Below are positions 34,307 through 42,538 of a DNA stretch of 64,000 bases, piece by piece. Under the pieces are notes generated by a model. The model saw only the letters and a list, made by a program, of their open reading frames with translations. It was not told the origin of the DNA and ran no database searches. This DNA is from Pseudomonas sp. PDNC002 (lineage in GTDB: Bacteria; Pseudomonadota; Gammaproteobacteria; Pseudomonadales; Pseudomonadaceae). The position numbers were made by a program, and so were the translations under genes. Position 1 is the first letter of the stretch; each line of letters opens with the position of its first letter. Location: assembly GCF_016919445.1 (NCBI RefSeq), contig NZ_CP070356.1, forward strand, positions 2,016,001 to 2,080,000, written 5' to 3'.

Positions 34307-35863
34307 CTAGTCGAGCACCACTTCGAGATCGAGGTGGCACAGCCTGCGATAGACCTCGTCCTTGCGTTCGCGCACGCTGTGGTTCTGCGGCAGCAATTCG
34401 CAGCAGGTGTGCAGCATGTGCAGCACTTCCAGGGCAAGATCAGGTTCCCAGCGATGCAGTCCGGATTCCTGCAACTGTTCGTCGAGGGATTCAAGCTGGG
34501 TACGTGCCAGCTCATGTTTCTTCGCCTGTACGCACAGGCGGGCCATGCTCAATTGCCAGAAGAACCGCTCGCGGCCTCCCTGGGCGCCCAGCAGTCCCTG
34601 CTTGAGTACCTGGACGGCTCGCTTGAGGCCGTCCTTGCGAAGCAATGGCAGTGCTTCCTGGAGCGCCAGATCCCAGGCAGGGGACTCGTGGGTGACAACG
34701 ACCTCGCGGGGCGCCGAGGGGGGCTGCAGATGGGGCATCACGTGGGCGCTGATCCAGCTGCGGGTGGCGGGATCGGCGAATGGAAGTCCATCGAAGAACT
34801 TCAGGTCGATGACGCCGGGCAGTCGCTGCAGGAACAACGCAAACTGAATCTCCACCTCGCGCATGGCGGCTTCCGCATCGAGTGCCTGGAGGCACTCCCA
34901 GGCCAGTCGCTGCCCGTCGAACCAGAACGGCGCTCGTGCCAGGCTGTTCTCCAAATCCACGAGCAGATCGGCAAACTGACCTTGCTCGAAGCGTTCGGTG
35001 TAGGAGCGCAGCTTGTCGGGAGGAAGGCTGCGAAGGGCGGTCGCCTGCTCGGTGTTGCGCTCAGGCAGACTGTCGATGGGCAGCCAGAGCAGGGTACGGC
35101 TCAGGCGAAGAGCGCGCAGGTCCGTGGCTTTCTGGCGCAACCACCAGGAACAAAGGGGGCGTGCGCTGTCCTGCTGGGCGCGCAATGCCTTGTGGGCATC
35201 CTTCTCATTGTCGATCGGGCTGGCCGGAGCCAACAGATTGGTCGCCGCCTGCTTCACTTGCGCGACCACCGCACCGACCGAGCCAGGCTCAGGCTGGCCC
35301 TGGGCGGACCGTTGAATCATCTCGTCCAGGCGCCTGCATAGCGGAAGCAGCAAGGGGGCGTCGGTGCCCAGGCGCGTATTCAGACACTCATCGAGGCCGC
35401 GCAGGTTGTCCGCCAACTGACGGAACAGAGGAAGTTGGTCCTTGATTGCCAGGCTTTCGTCGAACAATGGTTCGAGGCGGGGGACCAGCCAGTTGATGGC
35501 TGCTGCCCGAGTGCGATCCTTGCGAGGATGCAACTCGTCCCAGTGTGCCTGGCAGAGCTGGAGGATCAGGCTCATGCCCGCCTGGAGGCCGACAAAGGAT
35601 TCGCGTTGGTGCAGAGCCCATGTCATCCAGGCCGCGATGCGTAGATCCTTGGACTGGCCGCGGAGTATGGATTCGCTGACGTCCATGACCTTTTGCCAAT
35701 CCACCAGCCCGTTGCCGTGCAGGGACGAAGCCTTGGCCAATTCTGCTTCCAGGCTCTCGTATTCCGGGGAATAACGCACATCCTCGCCTGCATAACTCCC
35801 CGAAGAGATGGGGGCGTCAACCAGCTCGAGATAATGCGATGCGAGTTTTCTGGAATGGTTCAT
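34307..35863 (-). CDS. tssA: Type VI secretion protein TssA (long, ImpA_N-containing form)
   Basis: A 518-residue TssA. The N-terminal ImpA_N region includes GSYAGEDVRYSPEYESLEAE, LRIAAWMTWALHQRESFVGL and LCQAHWDELHPRKDRTRAAA; the C-terminal half has FFDGLPFADPATRSWI and tetratricopeptide-like helices up to LEVLHMLHTCCELLPQ, as in the long VasJ-type TssA. TssA organises baseplate docking and tail polymerisation. It is the first gene of the tssA-tssB-tssC' fragment and diverges from hcp across a 645-bp AT-rich spacer. No frameshift was seen. Confidence 0.88.
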   Translation of the reverse strand: MNHSRKLASHYLELVDAPISSGSYAGEDVRYSPEYESLEAELAKASSLHGNGLVDWQKVMDVSESILRGQSKDLRIAAWMTWALHQRESFVGLQAGMSLILQLCQAHWDELHPRKDRTRAAAINWLVPRLEPLFDESLAIKDQLPLFRQLADNLRGLDECLNTRLGTDAPLLLPLCRRLDEMIQRSAQGQPEPGSVGAVVAQVKQAATNLLAPASPIDNEKDAHKALRAQQDSARPLCSWWLRQKATDLRALRLSRTLLWLPIDSLPERNTEQATALRSLPPDKLRSYTERFEQGQFADLLVDLENSLARAPFWFDGQRLAWECLQALDAEAAMREVEIQFALFLQRLPGVIDLKFFDGLPFADPATRSWISAHVMPHLQPPSAPREVVVTHESPAWDLALQEALPLLRKDGLKRAVQVLKQGLLGAQGGRERFFWQLSMARLCVQAKKHELARTQLESLDEQLQESGLHRWEPDLALEVLHMLHTCCELLPQNHSVRERKDEVYRRLCHLDLEVVLD

Positions 35864-36508
35864 TCCTGCGATCTTCCGGGGGGTGGCGCAGCTATGAATA
35901 TGAGAAGTATCTGAATTGCCAGGGTGAGACGGGGTGGTTTCTAAGGTTCAGTCGTTGTCGGGTTTCTGTAGTTGGTGATTAATTGTGCAATTTTTTGCAT
36001 AGGCTGGTGTGTAAGAAATTTGCCATTTATCGTGTAGTACATAAATGGCTGACCGCTCTGGCGTGAACGATCTTGCAAAATACGAGGATGCCTCAGTATC
36101 TCGAATTTAGGCTTTGACAGCTCTAAAATAGGGGATTCCGCTGGCTTGTTCCGATGTGGGAAGGAAGATAGCATCAGCTGAAGGCTTCTTCCTACGGGAA
36201 GTAACGTAGTGATATTTCGATGTTGTGGTGTGCAACTTTTTGCCAGATTTTTTTGTTTTATTATTAATTAAAGCTTGCCGGGCTTAGTGCTCTGTAGGTT
36301 TGGCAGGAAGTTGCACAGAGAATGGCAGATTGTTGCTGAAAGGACGGGGTTTGTTGCTGTTTTACTTCGGATGACTGGATGGTTAATTGTCTGCGGCGCC
36401 TATGGCTAGTGATCTTGAATATAACTGGCATGCAAATTGTTAGAGGCTCGCAACCCGGTCCAAACATGGCGCCGGGCCCATCACTTCATCATGGCAAGGA
36501 GAGCTTTC
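35864..36508. promoter_or_regulatory. AT-rich divergent regulatory region between tssA and hcp
   Basis: 645 bp, clearly more AT-rich than the genes around it (for example TTTTTTTGTTTTATTATTAA near 36247). Short open frames at 35941-36174 and 36264-36467 show no family resemblance or ribosome site and are not called. The best regulatory signal is the sigma-54-like element at 36425-36441. Confidence 0.6.
36425..36441 (+). promoter_or_regulatory. Candidate sigma-54 (RpoN) promoter for hcp-vgrG
   Basis: CTGGCATGCAAATTGTT has the GG and the -12 dinucleotide (GT instead of GC) separated by the required 10 bases and matches most of YTGGCACGrNNNTTGCW. It lies about 70 bp upstream of the hcp ATG. RpoN control of hcp units is known in Vibrio and Pseudomonas. 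Pattern match only. Confidence 0.5.
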
Positions 36509-37027
36509 ATGCCAACACCCGCGTACCTGTCCCTCGAAGGCACCAAGCAAGGCCTGATCACCGCTGGCACCTTCACCGAGGACTCGGTCGGCAACATCTT
36601 CCAGGAAGGTCATGAAGACCAGGTCCTGGTTCAGGCATTCAATCACCAGGTCATCATCCCGCGTGACCCGCAGTCCGGCCAGCCGACCGGCCAGCGCGTC
36701 CACAAGCCGCTGATGATCACCAAGGTCTTCGACAAGTCCTCGCCGCTGATCTTCAACGCCCTGACTTCCGGCGAGCGCCTGAACAAGTGCCGCCTGGAGT
36801 GGTACCGCACCTCGTCCACCGGTACCCAGGAGCACTACTTCACCATCGAACTGGAAGACGCCGTGATCGTCGACGTGCAGTCGCGCATGCCGAACTGCCA
36901 GGACCCGAACATGGCGCACTTCACCCACCTGGAAGACGTCTACTTCACCTACCGCAAGATTGTCTGGACCCACGAAGTCTCCGGTACTTCCGGTTCCGAC
37001 GACTGGCGCACCCCGATCTCCGCGTAA
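36509..37027 (+). CDS. hcp: Type VI secretion tube protein Hcp (Hcp2 type)
   Basis: A 172-residue Hcp that stacks as hexameric rings into the tail tube and can carry small effectors. From MPTPAYLSLEGTKQGLITAG onward it closely resembles P. aeruginosa Hcp2 as I recall it, including the EDSVGNIF, GQRVHKPLMITKVFDKSSPL and YFTYRKIVWTHEVSGTSGSDDWR segments. The ATG at 36509 follows AAGGAGAGCTTTC. It is the first gene of the rightward effector operon; a small hairpin at 37055-37072 lies before vgrG and may set the Hcp:VgrG ratio. Confidence 0.95.
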   Translation: MPTPAYLSLEGTKQGLITAGTFTEDSVGNIFQEGHEDQVLVQAFNHQVIIPRDPQSGQPTGQRVHKPLMITKVFDKSSPLIFNALTSGERLNKCRLEWYRTSSTGTQEHYFTIELEDAVIVDVQSRMPNCQDPNMAHFTHLEDVYFTYRKIVWTHEVSGTSGSDDWRTPISA

Positions 37028-37054
37028 TCCGCGGCGGTCGAAGCCAAATGCATC

Positions 37055-37072
37055 GGCCAGGTCTTCCTGGCC
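37055..37072 (+). other. Stem-loop between hcp and vgrG
   Basis: GGCCAGG-TCTT-CCTGGCC with a stable tetraloop and no T-run. Likely an attenuator or mRNA-processing/stability hairpin that favours Hcp over VgrG. Confidence 0.5.
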
Positions 37073-37160
37073 GCTGCTCGTTCTACCGGTTCGCTTGTCC
37101 GGCATGCCTCGCGATCGATGGCGGCAGGGATGACCGGCCGCCTGTGCAGAGGAGCATCGG

Positions 37161-39239
37161 ATGTTCGCCCCCGCCAACCAGACTCATTTCAGCCTGAACA
37201 TCGAAGGTACCAGTGGTGACCTGCAGGTACTCGAGTTCATCGGAAGAGAGGCGCTGAACCAGACCTTCCTCTTCGAGCTCGAGTTGGTCAGCGAAAACTC
37301 TGCGCTGGACCTGGAAAACCTGCTGCATAAGGCGGCCTATCTGGCCATCGGGCAGAGCGGAACCGGTATCCATGGACAGGTCTATCGGGTTGCCCAGGGG
37401 GAGTCTGGCAAGCGCCTGACCCGCTATCAGATCAGCCTGGTGCCGCGCCTGGCCTACCTGGCCCATCGATTCAACCAGCGTATCTTCCAGCAGCTCACCG
37501 TGCCGCAGATCATCGGCAAGGTCCTGGAGGAGCACGGCATTCTTGCCGATGCTTATCGTTTCAAGCTGGGACCGAGCCTCTACCCCCTGCGTGACTACTG
37601 CACCCAATACGACGAGTCGGATTTGCACTTCGTCCAGCGCCTATGCGAAGAGGAGGGGATTCACTATCACTTCGAACACAGCGCCCAGCAGCACCTTCTG
37701 GTCTTCGGAGATGACCAGGCCTGTTTTCCAAAGCTGGCGCCGGTGGCTTATCAGCAGGATTCCGGCATGGTTGCCGACGCTCCTGTGGTCCGTCGCTTCG
37801 GCCAGCGCCTGGAAACCCGTACCAGCCGCACCACCCGACGGGACTATCACTTCGAGAAGCCGCAACTCGATCTGGAGAGTTCAGCCCGCAGCGACTTCAA
37901 GCCGGATCTGGAAGACTACGACTATCCAGGTCGCTACATCGATCGAGAGCGTGGCAAACATCTCAGCCAAAGGGCGCTGGAGCGTCATCGCAGCGATTTC
38001 GTCCTCAGTGAGGGGCGCAGCGACCAGCCAGCCTTGCGCAGCGGTCATTTCCTTACCCTGAGCGCTCACCCACGAGCGGATTGGAACGACCTCTGGTTGC
38101 TCACCGAAGTTCACCATGAAGGCAAGCAGCCCCAGGTGCTGGAAGAGTCCGTTACCAGCAACACCACCGAACTCAAGGACGATTTCCACCAGGGCTACCG
38201 CAACCGCTTCACCGCCACGCCCTGGAGCGTGCCGTACCGTCCGCCGCTGGAGCATCCGAAGCCACGCATTCTCGGCAGCCAGAGCGCTGTGGTCACCGGT
38301 CCCCAGGGCGAGGAAATTCATTGCGACCCGTACGGTCGGGTGAAGGTCCAGTTTTTCTGGGACCGCGAAGGCCAGGCCGACGACAAGACCAGTTGCTGGC
38401 TGCGTGTTGCATCCAGTTGGGCGGGCAAGCAATTCGGCGCGATTGCCATTCCGCGTGTTGGCATGGAGGTGCTGGTCAGCTTCCTTGAAGGCGACCCCGA
38501 CCAGCCGCTGGTTTCCGGTTGCCTCTACCATGCCGAGAAACAGGTGCCCTACCAACTGCCGGAGAACAAGACCCGCAGCCTGTTCAAGACCAACAGCTAT
38601 CCCGGCGGCGGTGGCTACAACGAACTGCGCATCGAGGACCGCAAGGGGCAGGAACAGATATTCCTCCATGCCCAGCGCGACTGGGATGAGAACATCGAGC
38701 ACGACCAGCGCATCCGCGTTGGCCACGAACGCCATGTCACGGTCGAAGCCAACACCTACAGCGAGTTCAAGGCCGAGGAGCACCGCACCACCGACGGTGA
38801 CCGCAAGGTGGAACTGCGCAGCGACGACCACCTCACTGTCGGCAACAACCAGCACATCAAGATTGGCACCGGACAATTCGTCGAGGCCGGACAGGAGATT
38901 CACCTCTCAGCTGGTCTGAAAGTGGTGATGGAAGCGGGGAGCGAGCTGACCCTCAAGGCCGGCGGGAGCTTCGTCAAGCTCGATGGGAGCGGGATCGTCC
39001 TCAGTGGGGCGTCGGTGAAGGTGAACAGCGGCGGCAGCTCCGGAAGCGGGACGCCTGCGGCGCCTCTACTCCCAGCATTGCCAGCGCCCGCAGACACGGC
39101 GCCGCCCGGCGCGGTGCTGAGAAACCCCGCCAAGCCACGAGAAAAAGCAGCTGATCAGCGGAAGCTGATCGTTGATGTCTGGGGTGATCCGGGGATGGGC
39201 GGCCAGGTGAAATTGCTTGATCCGGAGGGAGAGGCATGA
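37161..39239 (+). CDS. vgrG: Type VI secretion spike protein VgrG
   Basis: A 692-residue VgrG: gp27-like N-terminal half (YCTQYDESDLHFVQRLCEEEGIHYHFEH), gp5-like OB and needle region (CDPYGRVKVQFFWDREG, SWAGKQFGAIAIPRVGMEVL, GDPDQPLVSGCLYH), then the repeat-rich needle (GHERHVTVEANTYSEFKAEE) and DUF2345. After the usual Gly/Ser-rich end it has a Pro/Ala linker and a short extra tail, LIVDVWGDPGMGGQVKLLDP, that is probably an effector- or adaptor-docking extension rather than an enzyme. The ATG at 37161 follows AGAGGAGCATCGG. Its stop overlaps the effector start in ATGA. Confidence 0.95.
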   Translation: MFAPANQTHFSLNIEGTSGDLQVLEFIGREALNQTFLFELELVSENSALDLENLLHKAAYLAIGQSGTGIHGQVYRVAQGESGKRLTRYQISLVPRLAYLAHRFNQRIFQQLTVPQIIGKVLEEHGILADAYRFKLGPSLYPLRDYCTQYDESDLHFVQRLCEEEGIHYHFEHSAQQHLLVFGDDQACFPKLAPVAYQQDSGMVADAPVVRRFGQRLETRTSRTTRRDYHFEKPQLDLESSARSDFKPDLEDYDYPGRYIDRERGKHLSQRALERHRSDFVLSEGRSDQPALRSGHFLTLSAHPRADWNDLWLLTEVHHEGKQPQVLEESVTSNTTELKDDFHQGYRNRFTATPWSVPYRPPLEHPKPRILGSQSAVVTGPQGEEIHCDPYGRVKVQFFWDREGQADDKTSCWLRVASSWAGKQFGAIAIPRVGMEVLVSFLEGDPDQPLVSGCLYHAEKQVPYQLPENKTRSLFKTNSYPGGGGYNELRIEDRKGQEQIFLHAQRDWDENIEHDQRIRVGHERHVTVEANTYSEFKAEEHRTTDGDRKVELRSDDHLTVGNNQHIKIGTGQFVEAGQEIHLSAGLKVVMEAGSELTLKAGGSFVKLDGSGIVLSGASVKVNSGGSSGSGTPAAPLLPALPAPADTAPPGAVLRNPAKPREKAADQRKLIVDVWGDPGMGGQVKLLDPEGEA

Positions 39240-42200
39240 GCGAGCTCAAGGATGAATCCATCAAGCAAGGCGTGCGTAAGAAGACCGAGTACGAGGATAG
39301 CCGTCGTTCTCGGCTCGCCTTGACCATCAAGCGCAAGGACGGCGGCGAGCTCAGTATTCCCATCGCTGCGGATATGCGTAGCCACCGCGAAGAGAAAGAC
39401 ATCCAGCAGAACACCTTGCTGGCGATTATGCCCCTTGTGCGCCTGCCCGGTTATGACAAGCTTGGCGAACGACCACACCCGGCAGTGCCACGGCCAGGCT
39501 GCATCTACGTCTTTCAGGACAGCAAGCTCTGGCGCGAAGCGCTCTGCGACGGCAAGGGTGGGCTCGCCGAGGTAGATCTCGCCCACTGGCGAAAGCAGGC
39601 TGAGCAAAAGAAGCCGGCAGACGAGCGGCCGGCGGTAGGCGTAAAGCAGAGCATTCTGCTGACGCCGATCCTGATCCAGGGCCGTGCGGTTGGCGACAGC
39701 TACCAGATGGCCTACAGCGAAATGCCCTGGACCTGGGAGTTCATCGCCTGGCTGGAGGAAGACCCCAATCGGGTCAATGCCATCAGCCAGACGGTATCCA
39801 TTGCATGGGCTGCGGCAGTAGTGGGTGGTGAGCGCTGGTATCCCACGCAGGCCATGCCGGCCATTGTGATCGACGGCCACAGCGATGGCCTCCGTCCTCG
39901 CGACTATGGCATCGAAACGTTGTTGGCCGATCCGTCGAAGTTCAAGCCCAACCTGACGTCCTACCCTGCAGGCGAATTGATCAGCGAACACCAGCAGGCG
40001 CTGGTTGAGCTGGCTGGCTACGAAAAGTCCAAGGCGCCCGAAGCGCTGCCGGTGCTGGAGGCCGGCCCCGATGTGCTGAGCGGATTGCGGGGTTACCCGC
40101 AACTGGTCGGCCTCATGCTGGACGACCCGCTGTTCGACTTGCGTCACTCAACTGCTCAAGCACGTCTGGCCGAGGCGCACCTGCTGGTGCTCAATGCACT
40201 CGTCGGCCATAAGCCCAATGGCCGCTATGCCCAGGTACTGCAGGGGACGGTCATGCAGCCTGGCAAGAATCCGTTGGCGGATTTGCAGGACTGCATAAAC
40301 CTTCCGCAGTTTCACCAGGCCATCCTGGAAAAGGAGCGCAGGCGTACCCGCGATTACCTCAGTGCTCTGTTGCGGCGCATCGTGAGGCTATTCGGCTCCT
40401 CTTCGATCCTCTCGCAACCGCAGTGGCATCTCAGTCATGACGAACGTCTGCTCGAGCCCTATGCCCTGTTGACCGAGGTGCTCGAATGCCTCAGCAAGAA
40501 CCCGAGCCAGGTCGATGCCCTTGCCACCGCGGAGGCGGACAAGGAGTTGCAGGGCTCGATCGAAAGGTTGTGTATCCGCTTGCTGGAAGGCTCGCATCCC
40601 TTTACCCGTTACTTCCTCGCTGACAAGCCAGATGCACTGCCTGGCGCCGTACAGCGCTTGCGGGCCCTGGCCTCCAGCCAGCGTACCCCGGAACCAGAGC
40701 ACATGGGGCTCAGCAGCCTTCTGCAAGGTGCGAGCATCGATCCCGCGGATCCCGACAAGGCTCTGGCGTACAAGAACGTTCACGCGTTGATTGGCGACTT
40801 CATGGACACGTTCTCCGCGAGCGTGGTGACCTGCATCGCTCGCCTGAGAAAAAGTGGTGTCTTGCGAGAGGTCGAATTCAAGCGAGTATTCGCACCTTCA
40901 CTGGCGGTACTGGACAAGCTGTCACCCACCTGGAAAGACATTCGTCTGATGAGCGAGGCGGAAGCCAATGCGCGGAACCTGCGTATTCTCGGCGTCAATG
41001 GCGGCGGTTTGCACAACGGTCTGACCCCTGCCGAACGCATGCAGGTGCGCCGGGAAAACTTCCTGTACGGCACGATTGTCGATCACGAAGGGAAGGTGGT
41101 GGCCTCGAGCAGTCCCAAGCTTGTGCCGCAGCCAAATTCGAACCTTGGACGCACCACCTTCCTCGTGGCGCCGGCCAACGATCCGCAGGTGCTCAAATTC
41201 AGCGTCTGGAAGGCCACTGCGAACCGTAAGCTGGAGTCGGTTACTGCTACAGGGGCGGTGCCGATCGTCGCGGTGGCCTGTGCGATGTACAACCTTCAGG
41301 CGCAGGTTGACGGTATGAGGAGCTTGCGTGATGAGCCTGGGGATGGAGCTCTTCGCTACGGAATTGGTTGGGTTTCGGCATCGCTCGATCTGGTTGTGGC
41401 CCTGGGCAGTCTTGCAGGCCCGCTGCTTGGTGACTCCAGCCTGGTTAGAGTTCTGAACACCCCGCGATTAAACGTTGAAGTGTTGTCTAAACGCTGGGCA
41501 GCGAACCTCTTTGAGCAAACTGGCAACGCGAAGCTGCCAATACTTCGTGCTTTTTCCGGATTTGCTATGTTGATCACGACCCTTGTAACCGCATGGGATG
41601 CAGAGCGAGCCTGGTGTCAGGGCGACACCGATGCGGCAGCGGCGTACGGCGTTGCTGCAATTGGCGCAGGAATATGGGCTGTATACGGTGTAGGGATTCT
41701 CATCAATCCTTATGCCCTGGTCGCGGGAGCCGTGCTCTTCATAGGCGGTAACATCGTCGCCGGCTGGCTGACCGACAGCGACGCTGAAGCCTTAATCAAG
41801 CACGGGCCATTTGGCTCTGAGCGGGGCGAGGTGGGTTTCCTGGATAGTGTCATGGGGAACGACGCCCGCTTTGCCCACCTGAACGACCCACAGAATGCCT
41901 ACGTCGAACTGATAGGTTTGCTTGGCAAGCCAGTGATTACCGTTAGTCGCTACAGCGACTGGATGCGAAGCGCTGCTGCCGTGGATCGAACACGGGTGCA
42001 AGCCATTAACGCTCAACGTCGGGCAACTACTCCAATAGGAATGATGATGAGCTGCCAACGACCTAGCGCGGAAGCCTTCGTCGATGACGACTGGGTGGTA
42101 ACGATTTACTCCCCTCTACTGGCGATGTTTCGGACGGAGCAGGACTTCCAACTGTACGCCACGGAACAGCTGGGCATGCTGCCCTTCAGTGGTGTGTTCA

Positions 42201-42538
42201 ATGCCGAACGTATCGAGACGCGGACGGTGAATGAACCCAAGCTTGCAGCCCTTCCGCTGAACAGCTCTACGGTGCTGTATGTCTTGCCCAAACAGTTCCC
42301 ACAGATCACGCTGACGCCGTTGCAGCGCCATGGCGGACAAGTTACCCAGCGTCTCAAGGTACTGGGCCAGTTTCATCTGGGGGCTGCGGAGCTCCCCGAG
42401 CAGCGTCTTGTTCTACCTCAGCCCAGTCCTAAAACCTGGAAGCCCTATACGCCGGCGTACCGCCGCCCGCCCGCGTTGAAAACCCAGCCAGGCGATGCGC
42501 CTTACTGGCAGATCGAAGTCACGGAGTTCAAAGCGTGA
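39236..42538 (+). CDS. VasX-like MIX-type T6SS effector with hydrophobic, probably pore-forming C-terminal half
   Basis: An 1100-residue protein in the effector position after vgrG, with an ATGA overlap. Residues 86-93 (RPGCIYVF), followed by QDSKLWREA, match the MIX/VasX N-terminal marker (hRxGhhYhh). The middle (about 100-660) is helical with no enzyme motif I recognise. From about 670 to 850 lie four to five hydrophobic stretches (for example ASLDLVVALGSLAGPLLG and GVAAIGAGIWAVYGVGILIN), as in colicin-like VasX toxins that permeabilise membranes. A soluble domain of about 250 residues follows. DNA at about 41400-42060 is visibly more AT-rich than the ends, pointing to a swapped toxin module. 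The mode of action is inferred; no cysteine or histidine catalytic pattern was seen. Confidence 0.8.
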   Translation: MSELKDESIKQGVRKKTEYEDSRRSRLALTIKRKDGGELSIPIAADMRSHREEKDIQQNTLLAIMPLVRLPGYDKLGERPHPAVPRPGCIYVFQDSKLWREALCDGKGGLAEVDLAHWRKQAEQKKPADERPAVGVKQSILLTPILIQGRAVGDSYQMAYSEMPWTWEFIAWLEEDPNRVNAISQTVSIAWAAAVVGGERWYPTQAMPAIVIDGHSDGLRPRDYGIETLLADPSKFKPNLTSYPAGELISEHQQALVELAGYEKSKAPEALPVLEAGPDVLSGLRGYPQLVGLMLDDPLFDLRHSTAQARLAEAHLLVLNALVGHKPNGRYAQVLQGTVMQPGKNPLADLQDCINLPQFHQAILEKERRRTRDYLSALLRRIVRLFGSSSILSQPQWHLSHDERLLEPYALLTEVLECLSKNPSQVDALATAEADKELQGSIERLCIRLLEGSHPFTRYFLADKPDALPGAVQRLRALASSQRTPEPEHMGLSSLLQGASIDPADPDKALAYKNVHALIGDFMDTFSASVVTCIARLRKSGVLREVEFKRVFAPSLAVLDKLSPTWKDIRLMSEAEANARNLRILGVNGGGLHNGLTPAERMQVRRENFLYGTIVDHEGKVVASSSPKLVPQPNSNLGRTTFLVAPANDPQVLKFSVWKATANRKLESVTATGAVPIVAVACAMYNLQAQVDGMRSLRDEPGDGALRYGIGWVSASLDLVVALGSLAGPLLGDSSLVRVLNTPRLNVEVLSKRWAANLFEQTGNAKLPILRAFSGFAMLITTLVTAWDAERAWCQGDTDAAAAYGVAAIGAGIWAVYGVGILINPYALVAGAVLFIGGNIVAGWLTDSDAEALIKHGPFGSERGEVGFLDSVMGNDARFAHLNDPQNAYVELIGLLGKPVITVSRYSDWMRSAAAVDRTRVQAINAQRRATTPIGMMMSCQRPSAEAFVDDDWVVTIYSPLLAMFRTEQDFQLYATEQLGMLPFSGVFNAERIETRTVNEPKLAALPLNSSTVLYVLPKQFPQITLTPLQRHGGQVTQRLKVLGQFHLGAAELPEQRLVLPQPSPKTWKPYTPAYRRPPALKTQPGDAPYWQIEVTEFKA

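Noticed and set aside
35941-36174. 77-codon minus-strand frame in the tssA-hcp spacer
   Set aside because: No family resemblance, no ribosome site at the start, and AT-rich composition unlike genes here.
36299-36315. TTGGCAGGAAGTTGCAC as a sigma-54 promoter
   Set aside because: GG and GC are separated by nine rather than ten bases, a spacing sigma-54 does not tolerate well.
36264-36467. 67-codon minus-strand frame overlapping the sigma-54-like promoter
   Set aside because: Low-complexity Gln/Ser/Arg sequence in a promoter region; no support.
40388-40783. Minus-strand frame opposite the effector as a possible antisense immunity gene
   Set aside because: No membrane segments or family pattern; the partner at 42535 is the better candidate.
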